From contig JADKHW010000033.1 of assembly GCA_016721565.1 (NCBI GenBank), positions 1 through 29,613 on the forward strand: a DNA stretch of 29,613 nucleotides, read 5' to 3'. Made by a program: the position numbers and the translations under genes. Source of the DNA: a bacterium. Its GTDB lineage: Bacteria; Electryoneota; RPQS01. The notes beneath the pieces are model-generated. The model saw nothing but the letters and a program-made list of their open reading frames with translations, was not told the origin of the DNA and ran no database searches. This document shows positions 19,244 through 28,254 of the stretch, one piece after another (within the stretch, counting starts at the first letter, position 1; every line of letters starts with the position of its first letter).

Positions 19244-21038
19244 ATGAACTTGCGAACCCTTGCCCTACTCCTTGGGCTACTCCTCTAGCGGACAACTCTC
19301 CGCCCAAACCGTTTCACCAGCGTGGCAGACTCGCTTTGAACTTTCAAAGGGATTAGAGTCTTCCGGCTACGGTGAATGTTTGACCTACTGCCGCAGGCTT
19401 GCCGGATCGAGCGATTTAATTGAATACCGCTCGTTTGGAACAAGCTCGGAGGGTCGTGAACTTCCCTTGCTTCTGTTTGGCGGAAACGATGAAAGCAAAC
19501 CGCTGATTTTCATCTTAGCGGGAATCCACTCTGGTGAGATTGACGGCAAAGAAGCGGGCTTGATGGTTCTGCGCGACCTTGTGCAAACACAAAAGTATCG
19601 CGCGGCCAAAGAAAATTTACGAATCGCTTTCGTCCCGATCTTCAATGTGGATGGGCACGAGCGCGAGGGCGAGTTTCATCGCATCAATCAGATTGGTCCG
19701 AAAGAGCAAGGCCGCAGAACGACGGCGCAGAATCTTGATTTGAACCGCGACTGGCTGAAGGCGGATGCTCCGGAAATGCGCGCGATGATCAAGCTGATAG
19801 ACGAACTTGATCCGGATTTCCTGATTGACATTCACGTCACCGACGGAGCCGAATACGAATACGTCATTACGTGGGGGCTTGGAACTGGAGATGGTGAGGC
19901 TCCCGCTGTTCTTGAGTATTCAACAAAGTCGTATTTGCCGGACATCACAAAGCGGATGGCAAAACGGGGTTACGATTTTGTGCCGTATGTGACTTTCAAG
20001 AATTACTCAGATCCGAAGAGCGGTTGGACTCGGGAAGTTTATCCTCCGCGCTATTCCACCGGATTTGGAACCGTGATAGGCAGACCGTTTGTTCTGATTG
20101 AAACTCACAGCCGCAAACCGTTTGCCGAACGAGTCGAAGCCACCAAAGTTTTTCTCGAAGAAACTCTCGATCAGCTTGCCATAGACAAGAGCAATCTGCT
20201 CAAAATGTCTACATTAGCCGATCTTCAGATTCAAACCTTGGCGGATACATTACGAGCAAATGGCAAAAGTTATCCGCTCGATTTTGAAGTTGCGAATGAC
20301 ACAACTTGGGTGAATTTCAAGGGTCACAAATCGGACGTTCGTTATTCAGAAATTGCCGGTGACAGCGTCCGCTATTGGACTCAGGAAAAAGAAAAGCAGA
20401 AAATGGCCGCGCTATGGAGCAATCGAGTAAAATCTTCCGTTGTTCCGCCGCTGGCTTATGTAATTCCGCTGCCTTACTATTTGAAAGTCAAGGGAGTTCT
20501 GGCTGCTCATCAGATTCCGGTGATGGAATTTGACACGACATTGACCATCATGGTCGAAACAAATTATCTCGACAGTGTGACATTTGCAAAAGCTCCTTAT
20601 GAAGGCAGATTTCGCATCAACTATAAGACTCTGCCACCGGTTCTGCAAGAGTGGCGGATTCCGAAAGGCTCGGCCTTTGTTCCGCTCAATCATCGAAAGG
20701 CTCTAAGGGTCATGCATTTGCTCGAAGCAAATGGTCCAGATTCATTTTGCAAGTGGGGATTCTTCCCGCAGATTTTCGAGCAAAAAGAGGGCGGCGACGG
20801 GGATATTTTGGATACGTTGGCTCGAAGCTTGATGAAAACAGACACAATGGCCGCAACTGAGTTTTGGAACAAGGTGAAGACGGATTCCGTCTTTGCAAAA
20901 TCGTCAAGCGAACGATTGAACTATTGGTACAAACATTCTCCGTATTGGGATGAGCGGACGAACCTCTACCCTATCGGAAGAATTATTCATAAAGATCACT
21001 TCCGTCTGGCCGCGAAGGCTTGCGGAATTCAACTCTAA
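19244..21038 (+). CDS. Secreted M14-family zinc carboxypeptidase (frame break in signal peptide)
   Basis: The ATG at 19244 opens a signal peptide (MNLRTLALLLGLLL) whose frame stops at a TAG near 19286; one base shift there joins it to SSGQLSAQTVSPAWQTRFEL. The mature protein has the M14 zinc site: GIHSGEIDGKEA (HxxE), NVDGHE, the substrate-binding region NLDLNRDW, and DIHVTDG with the third-ligand His. LIETHSRKPF probably holds the catalytic Glu. It would release C-terminal residues from peptides or act on a related amide bond outside the cytoplasm. The 300 residues after the catalytic domain are an extra domain I do not recognise. Its stop lies 10 bases before the next gene, so the two form an operon. 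Confidence 0.85.
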
Positions 21039-21048
21039 GGAACGCATC

Positions 21049-22596
21049 ATGCAATCAAATTCAACAACTGCTCCGTTTTCGCAAAGATTATGCGACTGTA
21101 CCACGGCTTCGCCGCGCGGTCCGGTAGTGACTCGTGACGAAGCCGACGAACGCAGATTCTTAGAGCGACTCCGTGCCGGAGTGTATGGCTGCGGAGCGGA
21201 GATTGAAACTCCGTATGGCCGCAGGCCCTTGCAATATTTTGATTTTATTGCTTCGGGCAGATTTCATCGTGACGTGGAAGAGGAGATTTCCGAGCGAGTG
21301 TTGCCATTCATGGCCAACACGCACACGGAAAGTTCCTTCACGGGCCGACACATGACGCGGCTGTTTGAAAACGCTTTTCAGAGAATTGCCCGCTACATGA
21401 ATGCGAATGACGACGACGTCGTGATTCCGGTGGGTTCAGGCTCGACGGGGACGATTAACCGTTTGATAAACGTCTTAGGTTTGAGATTGCCGGATCAGCT
21501 TGATGAGAAATATCATTTGCGGAGTTATGTTCCGGCGGACGAGCGGCCTGTTGTGTTTCGCTCGATGATGGAGCATCATTCAAACGATATTTGCTGGCGG
21601 GAGACGATTGCCGAAACGGTTTATGTCGAACTGAATGAACATGGCTGTATTTGTCCTGACGATTTGGCAGAAAAAATGCAGCCTTACAAAAATCGGAAAA
21701 TCAAATACGGAACATTTAGCGCGGCTTCAAATGTGACGGGGATTTTAAACGATTGTCATGCGCTGGCGCGTGTGCTTCACGAGCACGGCGCGTTCGCATT
21801 TTTTGATTACGCGGCGGCGGGGCCGTATGTGGAGATTGACATGCATCCGGAAAACGATCCGCTTGGCTATTACGATGCGGTATTTCTCTCAGTGCATAAG
21901 TTTTTAGGCGGGCCGCGCACACCGGGGATTTTGGTGGCGAACAAGCATTTATTTACAAATCGAGTTCCGGCAGAACCGGGCGGCGGGACGGTGCTTTATA
22001 CTTCACCGTGGGATCATCGGTATTTGGCTTCGATTGCTCATCGCGAAACCGGAGGAACTCCGCCGATTGTGCAGAGCATTCAAGCGGGCTTAGCTTTCGA
22101 TTTGAAAGCGGCGATGGGTTGTGAGCGGATTGAACGGATTGAACACGACTATATGACGCGCGCGCTTGCGGAGTGGATAAAGAATGACAAAATTCTCATT
22201 CTTGGACTCACGGACGCGAAACGACTCGGTGTGTTCAGTGTGATTTTCAAAGACCTGCATCACAATTTAGCGGCGGCGCTGTTCAATGATTTATTCGGCA
22301 TACAGGTGCGCGGCGGCTGCATGTGTGCGGGGCCGTACGGGCATTTGTTGCTGCATATCGAACAGAGTCACTCCAGCGAAATTCGTGATCGGTTGGATCA
22401 CGGACATATTGGAGAAAAGCCGGGTTGGGTGCGAATTAGTCTGTCACCAACGGTGAGCGAGGACGAATTTCAGAGTTTGTTGGAAGCGGTGGATCACATC
22501 AGCAAGCACGGGAAGAAATACGAATCGCAGTACAAGCTTGTGGATGATACGGGGGAATGGATGTGTTCGGACTGTGGGCAGATGGTAGCGGGGTGA
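21049..22596 (+). CDS. Class V aminotransferase-fold PLP enzyme, cysteine-desulfurase-like
   Basis: The start at 21049 (MQSNSTTAPF) is chosen over earlier in-frame ATGs because TAAGGA lies 7 bases upstream and because earlier starts would overlap the M14 gene. The product is 515 residues, longer than SufS/IscS (about 400). The predicted PLP lysine is K284 in FLSVHKFLGGPRTPGIL; the cofactor Asp is in FFDYAAAGPYVEID (D253); and RGGCMCAGPYGH at 421-432 aligns with the loop carrying the catalytic Cys of SufS-type desulfurases. YTSPWDHRYLASIAHRETGGTPP is a hallmark of a class V-fold subgroup. The C-terminus ends EWMCSDCGQMVAG with a CxxC pair. The substrate is unknown: the two closely spaced cysteines favour sulfur or selenium chemistry, but no Fe-S assembly gene is adjacent. 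Co-transcription with a secreted peptidase does not explain its role. Confidence 0.8.
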   Translation: MQSNSTTAPFSQRLCDCTTASPRGPVVTRDEADERRFLERLRAGVYGCGAEIETPYGRRPLQYFDFIASGRFHRDVEEEISERVLPFMANTHTESSFTGRHMTRLFENAFQRIARYMNANDDDVVIPVGSGSTGTINRLINVLGLRLPDQLDEKYHLRSYVPADERPVVFRSMMEHHSNDICWRETIAETVYVELNEHGCICPDDLAEKMQPYKNRKIKYGTFSAASNVTGILNDCHALARVLHEHGAFAFFDYAAAGPYVEIDMHPENDPLGYYDAVFLSVHKFLGGPRTPGILVANKHLFTNRVPAEPGGGTVLYTSPWDHRYLASIAHRETGGTPPIVQSIQAGLAFDLKAAMGCERIERIEHDYMTRALAEWIKNDKILILGLTDAKRLGVFSVIFKDLHHNLAAALFNDLFGIQVRGGCMCAGPYGHLLLHIEQSHSSEIRDRLDHGHIGEKPGWVRISLSPTVSEDEFQSLLEAVDHISKHGKKYESQYKLVDDTGEWMCSDCGQMVAG

Positions 22597-22865
22597 GAGG
22601 AAACGAACGAACGTACATAATATAAGCACGAAATCAGGCTTTGTCAAGTCTTTTTGTGTTATTTATGATAATAGTTTGTAAGCATTTGTTCAATATTTGA
22701 TTGCGACGGTGTGGCGGAATTTTTATTGGAGTTAGGTGGGTCAGGAAAGGTTTTGGAGAGGCGGAACTCATAGAAGGATGCTACAGTGCACGATGCGTTT
22801 CAAGAAGTTAGAAGGAATTAGCTTATCAAGAGTACCTCCGCAGTCGGGGCATATTTGTTAACTAC

Positions 22866-23975
22866 ATGAAGCCTGTCAATATGGATGGCCAGCGGCTTTG
22901 GGCATTGGGGAAAAGGCTTTATTCGGGTAGACCTGTTAACGAGACGTTTCATGATTTTGTCATTACAACACTAATGAATGAACTTGGGCAAGATTGGTTT
23001 GATTCGCAAAAGAATTCTGCACATCCTCACTTTGTTTTCAAATGCTATAGAAGCTGGCATAAGTGGCGCGATGCTAATGAAATAGAGGAACATATAGTAA
23101 ATGGCGAGTTTTATGCTGCCATCCCTGACGGATACTCTCAATATCTACTAAGTTTGGCATATGATGTTTGCAGTTTGATTCACAAATCCTCACTTCCAAA
23201 ACGAATTCTTGATCGCCTTCGCAATAATGATCAATATCAAGGCGCAAGATATGAAGTTGCTGTTGCGGCAATGTTTGCACGTATTGATTGCGAAATTGAC
23301 TTCTTAGATGATAATGTCCAAAAAGACATTGCGCATGCTGAGTTCATTATTTCTGACCGAACGTCTGAAGCGAAGTTCGAAGTCGAGGTCAAGAGCAGAC
23401 ACAGGACTGGCGTTTTACATCGCGATGGTGACTTTGAGGCTCCAGCAGACATAGGAATTGAAATTGCAAATTTGCTTCGTAAAGCATTAGCACAAGCAAG
23501 TGGAAAGCACCCGTTCTTGGTGTTCATTGATGTGAATTTACCGCTTTCGCCTGGGATTCCAAACGAACGGAAAACGTGGTTTAACGCGGCTTATGAGTTA
23601 CTTCATGATGGTTCTACATCAAGGATTGAGGGGAAAGAGAATTTAGCTTTGTTGATCTTGACAAATTATGCCGACCATTTCCAGAGAGAAGATGACGCGG
23701 GACGACCAGAAGCAGCGGGTGTATTCCCGCGAGAATTTCAATGTAGCTCAGATCAAATTGAACTTTTGAGGAAACTGAAGCTCGCTGTTGGGAACTACGG
23801 GTTTGTCCCCCAATTGAACAAGCCCCGAAGTTTCTTGAAATCCGAACGGGTTGTACTGCGTTTCATCTATCCCGGTGACGTTTCTGTTTGGGCTTATAAT
23901 GGAAACCTCTTTGCCGAGATCCTTCACTTTGTTCAGGATGACCAGAGGTTTGGGATGTTTGGTAAAGGGTTTTGA
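22866..23975 (+). CDS. Orphan protein with PD-(D/E)XK-like nuclease motif
   Basis: A 369-residue protein with no signal peptide, so probably cytoplasmic. Residues 127-180 read GARYEVAVAAMFARIDCEIDFLDDN...AHAEFIISDRTSEAKFEVEVKSRHR. The order E130, D154 or E159, then E174-V-K176 fits the PD-(D/E)XK nuclease core, with the helix carrying E130 before strands with the acidic residue and the ExK. The second half (KHPFLVFIDVNLPLSPG) has a further alternating strand pattern. The gene is more AT-rich than its neighbours and has no partner methylase or helicase, which suggests horizontal transfer. The start has no clear ribosome binding site; an in-frame stop at 22809 limits extension. The last 20 residues (EILHFVQDDQRFGMFGKGF) come from a repeat and are probably not native. 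A nuclease role is inference; a non-catalytic fold is possible. The 269 bases before it hold no clear promoter. Confidence 0.65.
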   Translation: MKPVNMDGQRLWALGKRLYSGRPVNETFHDFVITTLMNELGQDWFDSQKNSAHPHFVFKCYRSWHKWRDANEIEEHIVNGEFYAAIPDGYSQYLLSLAYDVCSLIHKSSLPKRILDRLRNNDQYQGARYEVAVAAMFARIDCEIDFLDDNVQKDIAHAEFIISDRTSEAKFEVEVKSRHRTGVLHRDGDFEAPADIGIEIANLLRKALAQASGKHPFLVFIDVNLPLSPGIPNERKTWFNAAYELLHDGSTSRIEGKENLALLILTNYADHFQREDDAGRPEAAGVFPREFQCSSDQIELLRKLKLAVGNYGFVPQLNKPRSFLKSERVVLRFIYPGDVSVWAYNGNLFAEILHFVQDDQRFGMFGKGF

Positions 23976-24030
23976 GTGGTTGGGCACCTTGAATTGATCC
24001 TTACAGAGGATGACAGAAGGGGGAATGATT
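23911..24030. repeat. Dispersed intergenic repeat of the 'ILNEVKDL / EILHFVQDD' type
   Basis: GAGATCCTTCACTTTGTTCA with GGATGACC following (about 23916-23944), and a second GGATGACAGAAGGGG at about 24008, resemble short intergenic repeats common in environmental bacterial genomes, which often appear in proteins as EILHFVQDD or, on the other strand, VILNKVKDL. The rest of the gap to 24210 is GC-rich, with an imperfect inverted repeat (CCGGGTTGCGGCGG...TTAACCCGG). Recognition is from memory of the motif, not a search. Confidence 0.45.
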
Positions 24031-24210
24031 TCGCCGGGTTGCGGCGGACCTTAACCCGGCCTGGCGGAATGTAGCGCACCCTTTACGCGGACAGGCATCG
24101 TGCGGCACTGCAAATGACAATTGTGTGACACTTTGGGGTGTGGAATTCGTATTATGTGATTGGATTATGGATTAAATAGTCCGGAATTAATCTGATTTGA
24201 GAGTTAGGCT

Positions 24211-25275
24211 ATGGATATTGTAGAGTTAGCTCGGATTCCTAAGAAGCCTGTACCGGGAACGGCTAAGGGGAAGATGTACAAGGGGTTTTGGACTCCGAGG
24301 CATATTGTCCAGATTTCGTTTGCGGCTTTGAACGTGTTCCTCGGGATACAGTTCTGGTTTTTTGTGCGGGCTTTGCAGGAAGGTGGAACGGGGCCGCTTC
24401 CCCCCCGCCCTGCCGGAGTTGAGGGGTGGCTGCCGATTTCGGGATTGATGGGAGTGGTGGATTGGTTTGCAAGCGGAGATCTCAATCTGATTCATCCGGC
24501 ATCGGCGATATTGACTTTGTGTTTTCTTGCAATTGCTTTCTTGATGCGGAAATCTTTTTGCTCTTGGCTGTGCCCGGTGGGGACGATCAGTGAAGGGCTG
24601 GCCTTGCTTGGGAAGAAGATTTTCGGCAGGACGTTTTTGCTACCGAGGTGGTTGGATTACTCTCTGATGAGCCTTAAGTATGTGCTGTTGGGGCTGTTTG
24701 TATCGGCATTTTTTCTGATGGGAGTTTCGGGGATCGCGGGATTCATGGGGAGTCCTTACAATCAGTTGGCCGACGTGAAGATGCTGTTGTTCTTCACGGA
24801 AATTGGGATTGTGGGAATTGTTGTGCTTGTGGTGCTGGTGATTGGAAGCGTGTTTGTCGAGGGCCTGTGGTGCCGCTATCTTTGTCCTTATGGTGCGATG
24901 CTGGGTTTGGTGTCGTGGGCATCCCCGATGAAAATTCGGCGCGATGTGCATACTTGTATAGATTGTGACCGTTGTACGAAAGCCTGTCCCTCGAGATTAC
25001 CGGTGGCCTCGAAATTACAGATTATCTCGCCTGAGTGTACGGGGTGTTTGAAGTGCGAGAATGTGTGTCCGATCAAGGATTGTATTACGATGGCACCTAC
25101 TCCGAAGACGAAGGTAAACGGAAGACAGTTTGCTTTGGTGGTGGCCGGGATCTTCCTGGCTTTTGTGATTACGGCGAAGATTGCCGGAGTTTGGAATACA
25201 AAGCTTGCCGATGAAGAGTATCGGTACCATTTTTCGCAACGGGATAATCCGGCTTATAGTCATCCGGGGAGATAA
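24211..25275 (+). CDS. NapH/CcoG-like polyferredoxin membrane protein
   Basis: A 354-residue inner-membrane electron-transfer protein. About five membrane segments are visible (ISFAALNVFLGIQFWFFV; SAILTLCFLAIAFLM; SLKYVLLGLFVSAFFLMGVSG; IGIVGIVVLVVLVIGSVFV; FALVVAGIFLAFVITAKIAG). Two CxxxCP motifs (CSWLCPVG, CRYLCPYGAM) are typical of the NapH/NosR/RdxA group. Two classic 4Fe-4S binding sites, CIDCDRCTKACP and CTGCLKCENVCP, sit on the loop before the last membrane segment. It would move electrons between a quinone pool and a redox partner. No nap, nos or cco genes are nearby, so the partner cannot be named. The ribosome binding site is weak. Confidence 0.85.
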   Translation: MDIVELARIPKKPVPGTAKGKMYKGFWTPRHIVQISFAALNVFLGIQFWFFVRALQEGGTGPLPPRPAGVEGWLPISGLMGVVDWFASGDLNLIHPASAILTLCFLAIAFLMRKSFCSWLCPVGTISEGLALLGKKIFGRTFLLPRWLDYSLMSLKYVLLGLFVSAFFLMGVSGIAGFMGSPYNQLADVKMLLFFTEIGIVGIVVLVVLVIGSVFVEGLWCRYLCPYGAMLGLVSWASPMKIRRDVHTCIDCDRCTKACPSRLPVASKLQIISPECTGCLKCENVCPIKDCITMAPTPKTKVNGRQFALVVAGIFLAFVITAKIAGVWNTKLADEEYRYHFSQRDNPAYSHPGR

Positions 25276-25602
25276 CCAGCGTGACGCTGGACCCATTGCG
25301 CTGGCGCAGCTGCTTAAATTGTCGATGCCATTCGGGGCGGGCGGAACGCCTTCCGCCCCAACATTCTATTTCTGCAAGTTTATGTTCTTGCTCTGTTTCC
25401 ATTGCCATAGGTCAGTAAAATGATTATCTTTGTGTAAGATTTCGCAAACTTCGATTCATCTGAACTGCCTGTCCCTTGCAGTCTTTGTAAGCCCCGTAAC
25501 GTAGTAGATGCGCTCCGGGGTTCTTACTTCCTCCCCCATTCCTCGGCTCTTGTAATTCTTTCTTTTCAAATAGTTAGTCATTCACAACCCAAAAGGGTGT
25601 CC
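25276..25602. other. Intergenic region upstream of the pyrophosphatase gene
   Basis: No gene is seen. An inverted repeat GGGGCGG / CCGCCCC (25334-25340, 25353-25359) may end transcription of the NapH-like gene, although no T run follows. A candidate promoter lies at 25402-25430, giving a leader of about 165 bases. A second weak stem (CCCCG / CGGGG, about 25494-25520) lies within that leader. Confidence 0.4.
25402..25430 (+). promoter_or_regulatory. Candidate promoter of the pyrophosphatase gene
   Basis: TTGCCA (25402-25407), exactly 17 bases, then TATCTT (25425-25430). The -35 matches five of six consensus bases and the -10 four of six. No better pair lies closer to the start. Confidence 0.4.
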
Positions 25603-28254
25603 ATGAAGAACAACAAAAAATCCGGACGGCGCCGGACTCAGCCACTGTGGGTAATCGCCAGCCTTGCAATCCTATGTGCAGGATTTCTTGCATTCGGGCC
25701 GACGCTGTTTGCCTCTCCGAATTCAATTGGCACGACCACTCCGGTGTTCGCTCCGGAAGGCGGTCATGGCGGCGGCGGACATGGCGGCGAAGCCATTCAG
25801 TTGCCATTTGGTCCTGATGCTTGGTTACCGCTCTACATCGTGCTTGGCGGCGCCATCTTAGCTCTCTGCTTCGGCTATTATTGGTCACGCAGGACAGACA
25901 AGGAAAGTCCCGGCAGCGAACGCATGCAAAGCGTCGGCAAGGCGATCCAAGAAGGTGCTTTTGCTTATTTCGGACGACAGGTGCGGACGATGATTCCGCT
26001 CGTGATTTTGATTACGGTCGGCCTGTTCTTCCTTTATAAGGCACAGTATCAATCGGTACCGAATGTCGATGCGACAAGTCTTGGAATTGGTGTTGCCCTT
26101 TGCGTTCTTGCTGGGTGTGACGGCGTCTACTTGGCCGGTTACGTGGGCATGGTCGTGGCCTTGAAGGCGAATATGCGCGTGGCCCATGCGGCGCTGTCGA
26201 GCTTCAAAAATGCGCTTGAAATCGCATTCCGTGCCGGCGCGGTATCGGGTATGTTCACCGTAGGTTTGGGTTTGTTGGGTGCAACGATTACGTTCATGGT
26301 CTATCAGGAAAACGCGATGTTCGTCTTGGTGGGCTTTGGTTTTGGTGGATCGCTGGCCGCGTTGTTTATGCGTGTCGGCGGCGGTATTTTCACCAAGGCT
26401 GCTGACGTTGGCGCGGACCTTGTGGGTAAGGTTGAAGCAGGTATTCCTGAAGACGATCCGCGTAACGCCGCGACAATTGCGGATAACGTGGGTGATAACG
26501 TCGGTGACTGCGCCGGTATGGCGGCTGACGTGTTTGAATCATACGAAGTGACCTTGGTGGCCGCGATTATTCTTGCGGCGGCTGTGGGCGGAACGCTGGC
26601 GGCGAATGGTTTTGGTGGCCTGATGACACCGGGAACATTTACGGCAGCATTTACGCTGAAGCTCGTGATCTACGCTTTGCTTGTGCGAGCGGTCGGTGTT
26701 GTGGCCTCGATCATCGGCATCATGGCTGTCAAAGGCAAAGATGATCCGGACATGAATCCGATGGATCCGATTAACCGTAGGCGTATGTTTCGACGGGCGG
26801 GCGGCATTGGGTTTCTTGGGATTGCAAAGTGGGTGTTTGGTTCGGGCTTGCCGGCTATTCCGTCGGGAGCGAATGTCGAAATGGCATCCATTGTCGGTGA
26901 CTTCTGGTTCTACGCATTCTTGGCAACATTCTTTGGTATCGTGTTGACGGTCGTGATTGGCAAGTTGACGGAGTACTTCACAGCGGCTGAGAAGAAGCCT
27001 GTGACGGAAATTGCGACGGCAGCTAAGACCGGACCTGCGACTTTGATTCTTTCTGGTTTGGCTGAAGGTTTGGAATCTTCAGTATGGTCGGCGGTTTCAA
27101 TTGCGGCTACGATTTATGGCGCATACATGTTGTTCCACGATCCGGCGATGGCGGCTTATGCAATCGCACTGGCGGGCCTTGGATTGCTGGCTACGACGGG
27201 TTACGTGCTGGCTGAAGATACGTTCGGTCCGATTTCAGACAATGCTAACGGCGTGTTTGAAATGTCGGGCGCATTGATTAACAAAGACGGTTCGAAGAAT
27301 CATGCGGCGCACAACATCGTTGCACGCCTGGACATGGTAGGTAACACGACGAAGGCCTTGACGAAGGGATTTGCCATCGCGACGGCTGTGATTGCCGCTG
27401 TGGCGCTCTATCGTTCGTACATTGACACAGTAGCTGTAAAGGATCCTGATATTCTGATGAAGGGTATTCAGGTTAACTTGCCGGAAATCTTCATCGGTTT
27501 GTTGATCGGTGGCGCGGTGCCATTCTTGTTCTCAAGTTTTGCTATTCGCGCGGTGTCACGTGCGGCGGTGCTGTTGGTTGAAGAAGTGCGCCGCCAATTC
27601 CGCGAGATTCCGGGTATTATGGAATACACCGGCGTAGGTGAAAAAGGCAAGCCGGATTACGCGCGCTGCGTGGAAATCTCGACGGCTGCTGCGCAGAAGG
27701 AGTTGCTTGGACCGGGACTCTTGGCGATCTTTGCTCCGATTTTGTGCGGCTTCTGGCTTGGGCCATACGCGTTAGGTGGCTTCTTGGCAGGTTGCATTTT
27801 GACCGGACAATTGATGGCCGTGTTTATGTCCAACGCCGGCGGCGCTTGGGATAATGCGAAGAAGAAAATCGAAGACGGTTACTTGGGCGGCAAGGGCACG
27901 GAAGCGCACAAGGCCGGTGTGATTGGTGATACGGTTGGTGATCCGCTGAAGGATACGGCGGGTCCTGCTTTGAATCCGATGATTAAGGTGATGAACCTTG
28001 TTTCGATTTTGATTGCTCCGAGCACGGTTGTGATGCATGGTACGGGCGGCGGTATGGTCGTCGTACTTGCCGCCTTTAGACATCATCTCGGTCATGCGGC
28101 GGTTCATCTCTTCAGGAGTAACCTGCTCTTGGTTTTTGCCGAACTGCCAGTTGTGCCCGAAGGGATCGATGACGTTCGCCCAGCGGTCGCCCCAGAAGGC
28201 ATCTTGCGGAGCCATGACGGATTTAGCTCCGGCTTTGATGGCTTTGGCGTATAG
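25603..28254 (+). CDS. hppA: Membrane-bound proton-translocating pyrophosphatase, K+-independent type
   Basis: Splits pyrophosphate and pumps protons across the inner membrane. The ATG at 25603 follows AAGGG; the frame also allows GTG at 25597. Core motifs: GGGIFTKAADVGADLVGKVE, EDDPRNAATIADNVGDNVGD, AEDTFGPISDNANGVFEMSG and GVIGDTVGDPLKDTAGPALNPMIKVMNLVSILIAP. GNTTKALTKG carries Lys where K+-dependent enzymes have Ala, with Thr three residues later; this pair is the published signature of K+-independent enzymes. After a first membrane segment (LWVIASLAILCAGFLAF) there is an unusual His/Gly-rich loop, EGGHGGGGHGGEAI. Family similarity ends near 28074 (MVVVLAA); the last 59 residues are antisense to the VOC gene. 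One missing C in the run at 28073-28074 would end the protein at TAG 28077-28079, so the tail to 28254 is probably artefactual. Confidence 0.92.
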   Translation: MKNNKKSGRRRTQPLWVIASLAILCAGFLAFGPTLFASPNSIGTTTPVFAPEGGHGGGGHGGEAIQLPFGPDAWLPLYIVLGGAILALCFGYYWSRRTDKESPGSERMQSVGKAIQEGAFAYFGRQVRTMIPLVILITVGLFFLYKAQYQSVPNVDATSLGIGVALCVLAGCDGVYLAGYVGMVVALKANMRVAHAALSSFKNALEIAFRAGAVSGMFTVGLGLLGATITFMVYQENAMFVLVGFGFGGSLAALFMRVGGGIFTKAADVGADLVGKVEAGIPEDDPRNAATIADNVGDNVGDCAGMAADVFESYEVTLVAAIILAAAVGGTLAANGFGGLMTPGTFTAAFTLKLVIYALLVRAVGVVASIIGIMAVKGKDDPDMNPMDPINRRRMFRRAGGIGFLGIAKWVFGSGLPAIPSGANVEMASIVGDFWFYAFLATFFGIVLTVVIGKLTEYFTAAEKKPVTEIATAAKTGPATLILSGLAEGLESSVWSAVSIAATIYGAYMLFHDPAMAAYAIALAGLGLLATTGYVLAEDTFGPISDNANGVFEMSGALINKDGSKNHAAHNIVARLDMVGNTTKALTKGFAIATAVIAAVALYRSYIDTVAVKDPDILMKGIQVNLPEIFIGLLIGGAVPFLFSSFAIRAVSRAAVLLVEEVRRQFREIPGIMEYTGVGEKGKPDYARCVEISTAAAQKELLGPGLLAIFAPILCGFWLGPYALGGFLAGCILTGQLMAVFMSNAGGAWDNAKKKIEDGYLGGKGTEAHKAGVIGDTVGDPLKDTAGPALNPMIKVMNLVSILIAPSTVVMHGTGGGMVVVLAAFRHHLGHAAVHLFRSNLLLVFAELPVVPEGIDDVRPAVAPEGILRSHDGFSSGFDGFGV

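Noticed and set aside
25334..25359. Riboswitch or strong terminator before hppA
   Set aside because: A GC stem is present but there is no T run and no recognisable riboswitch core.
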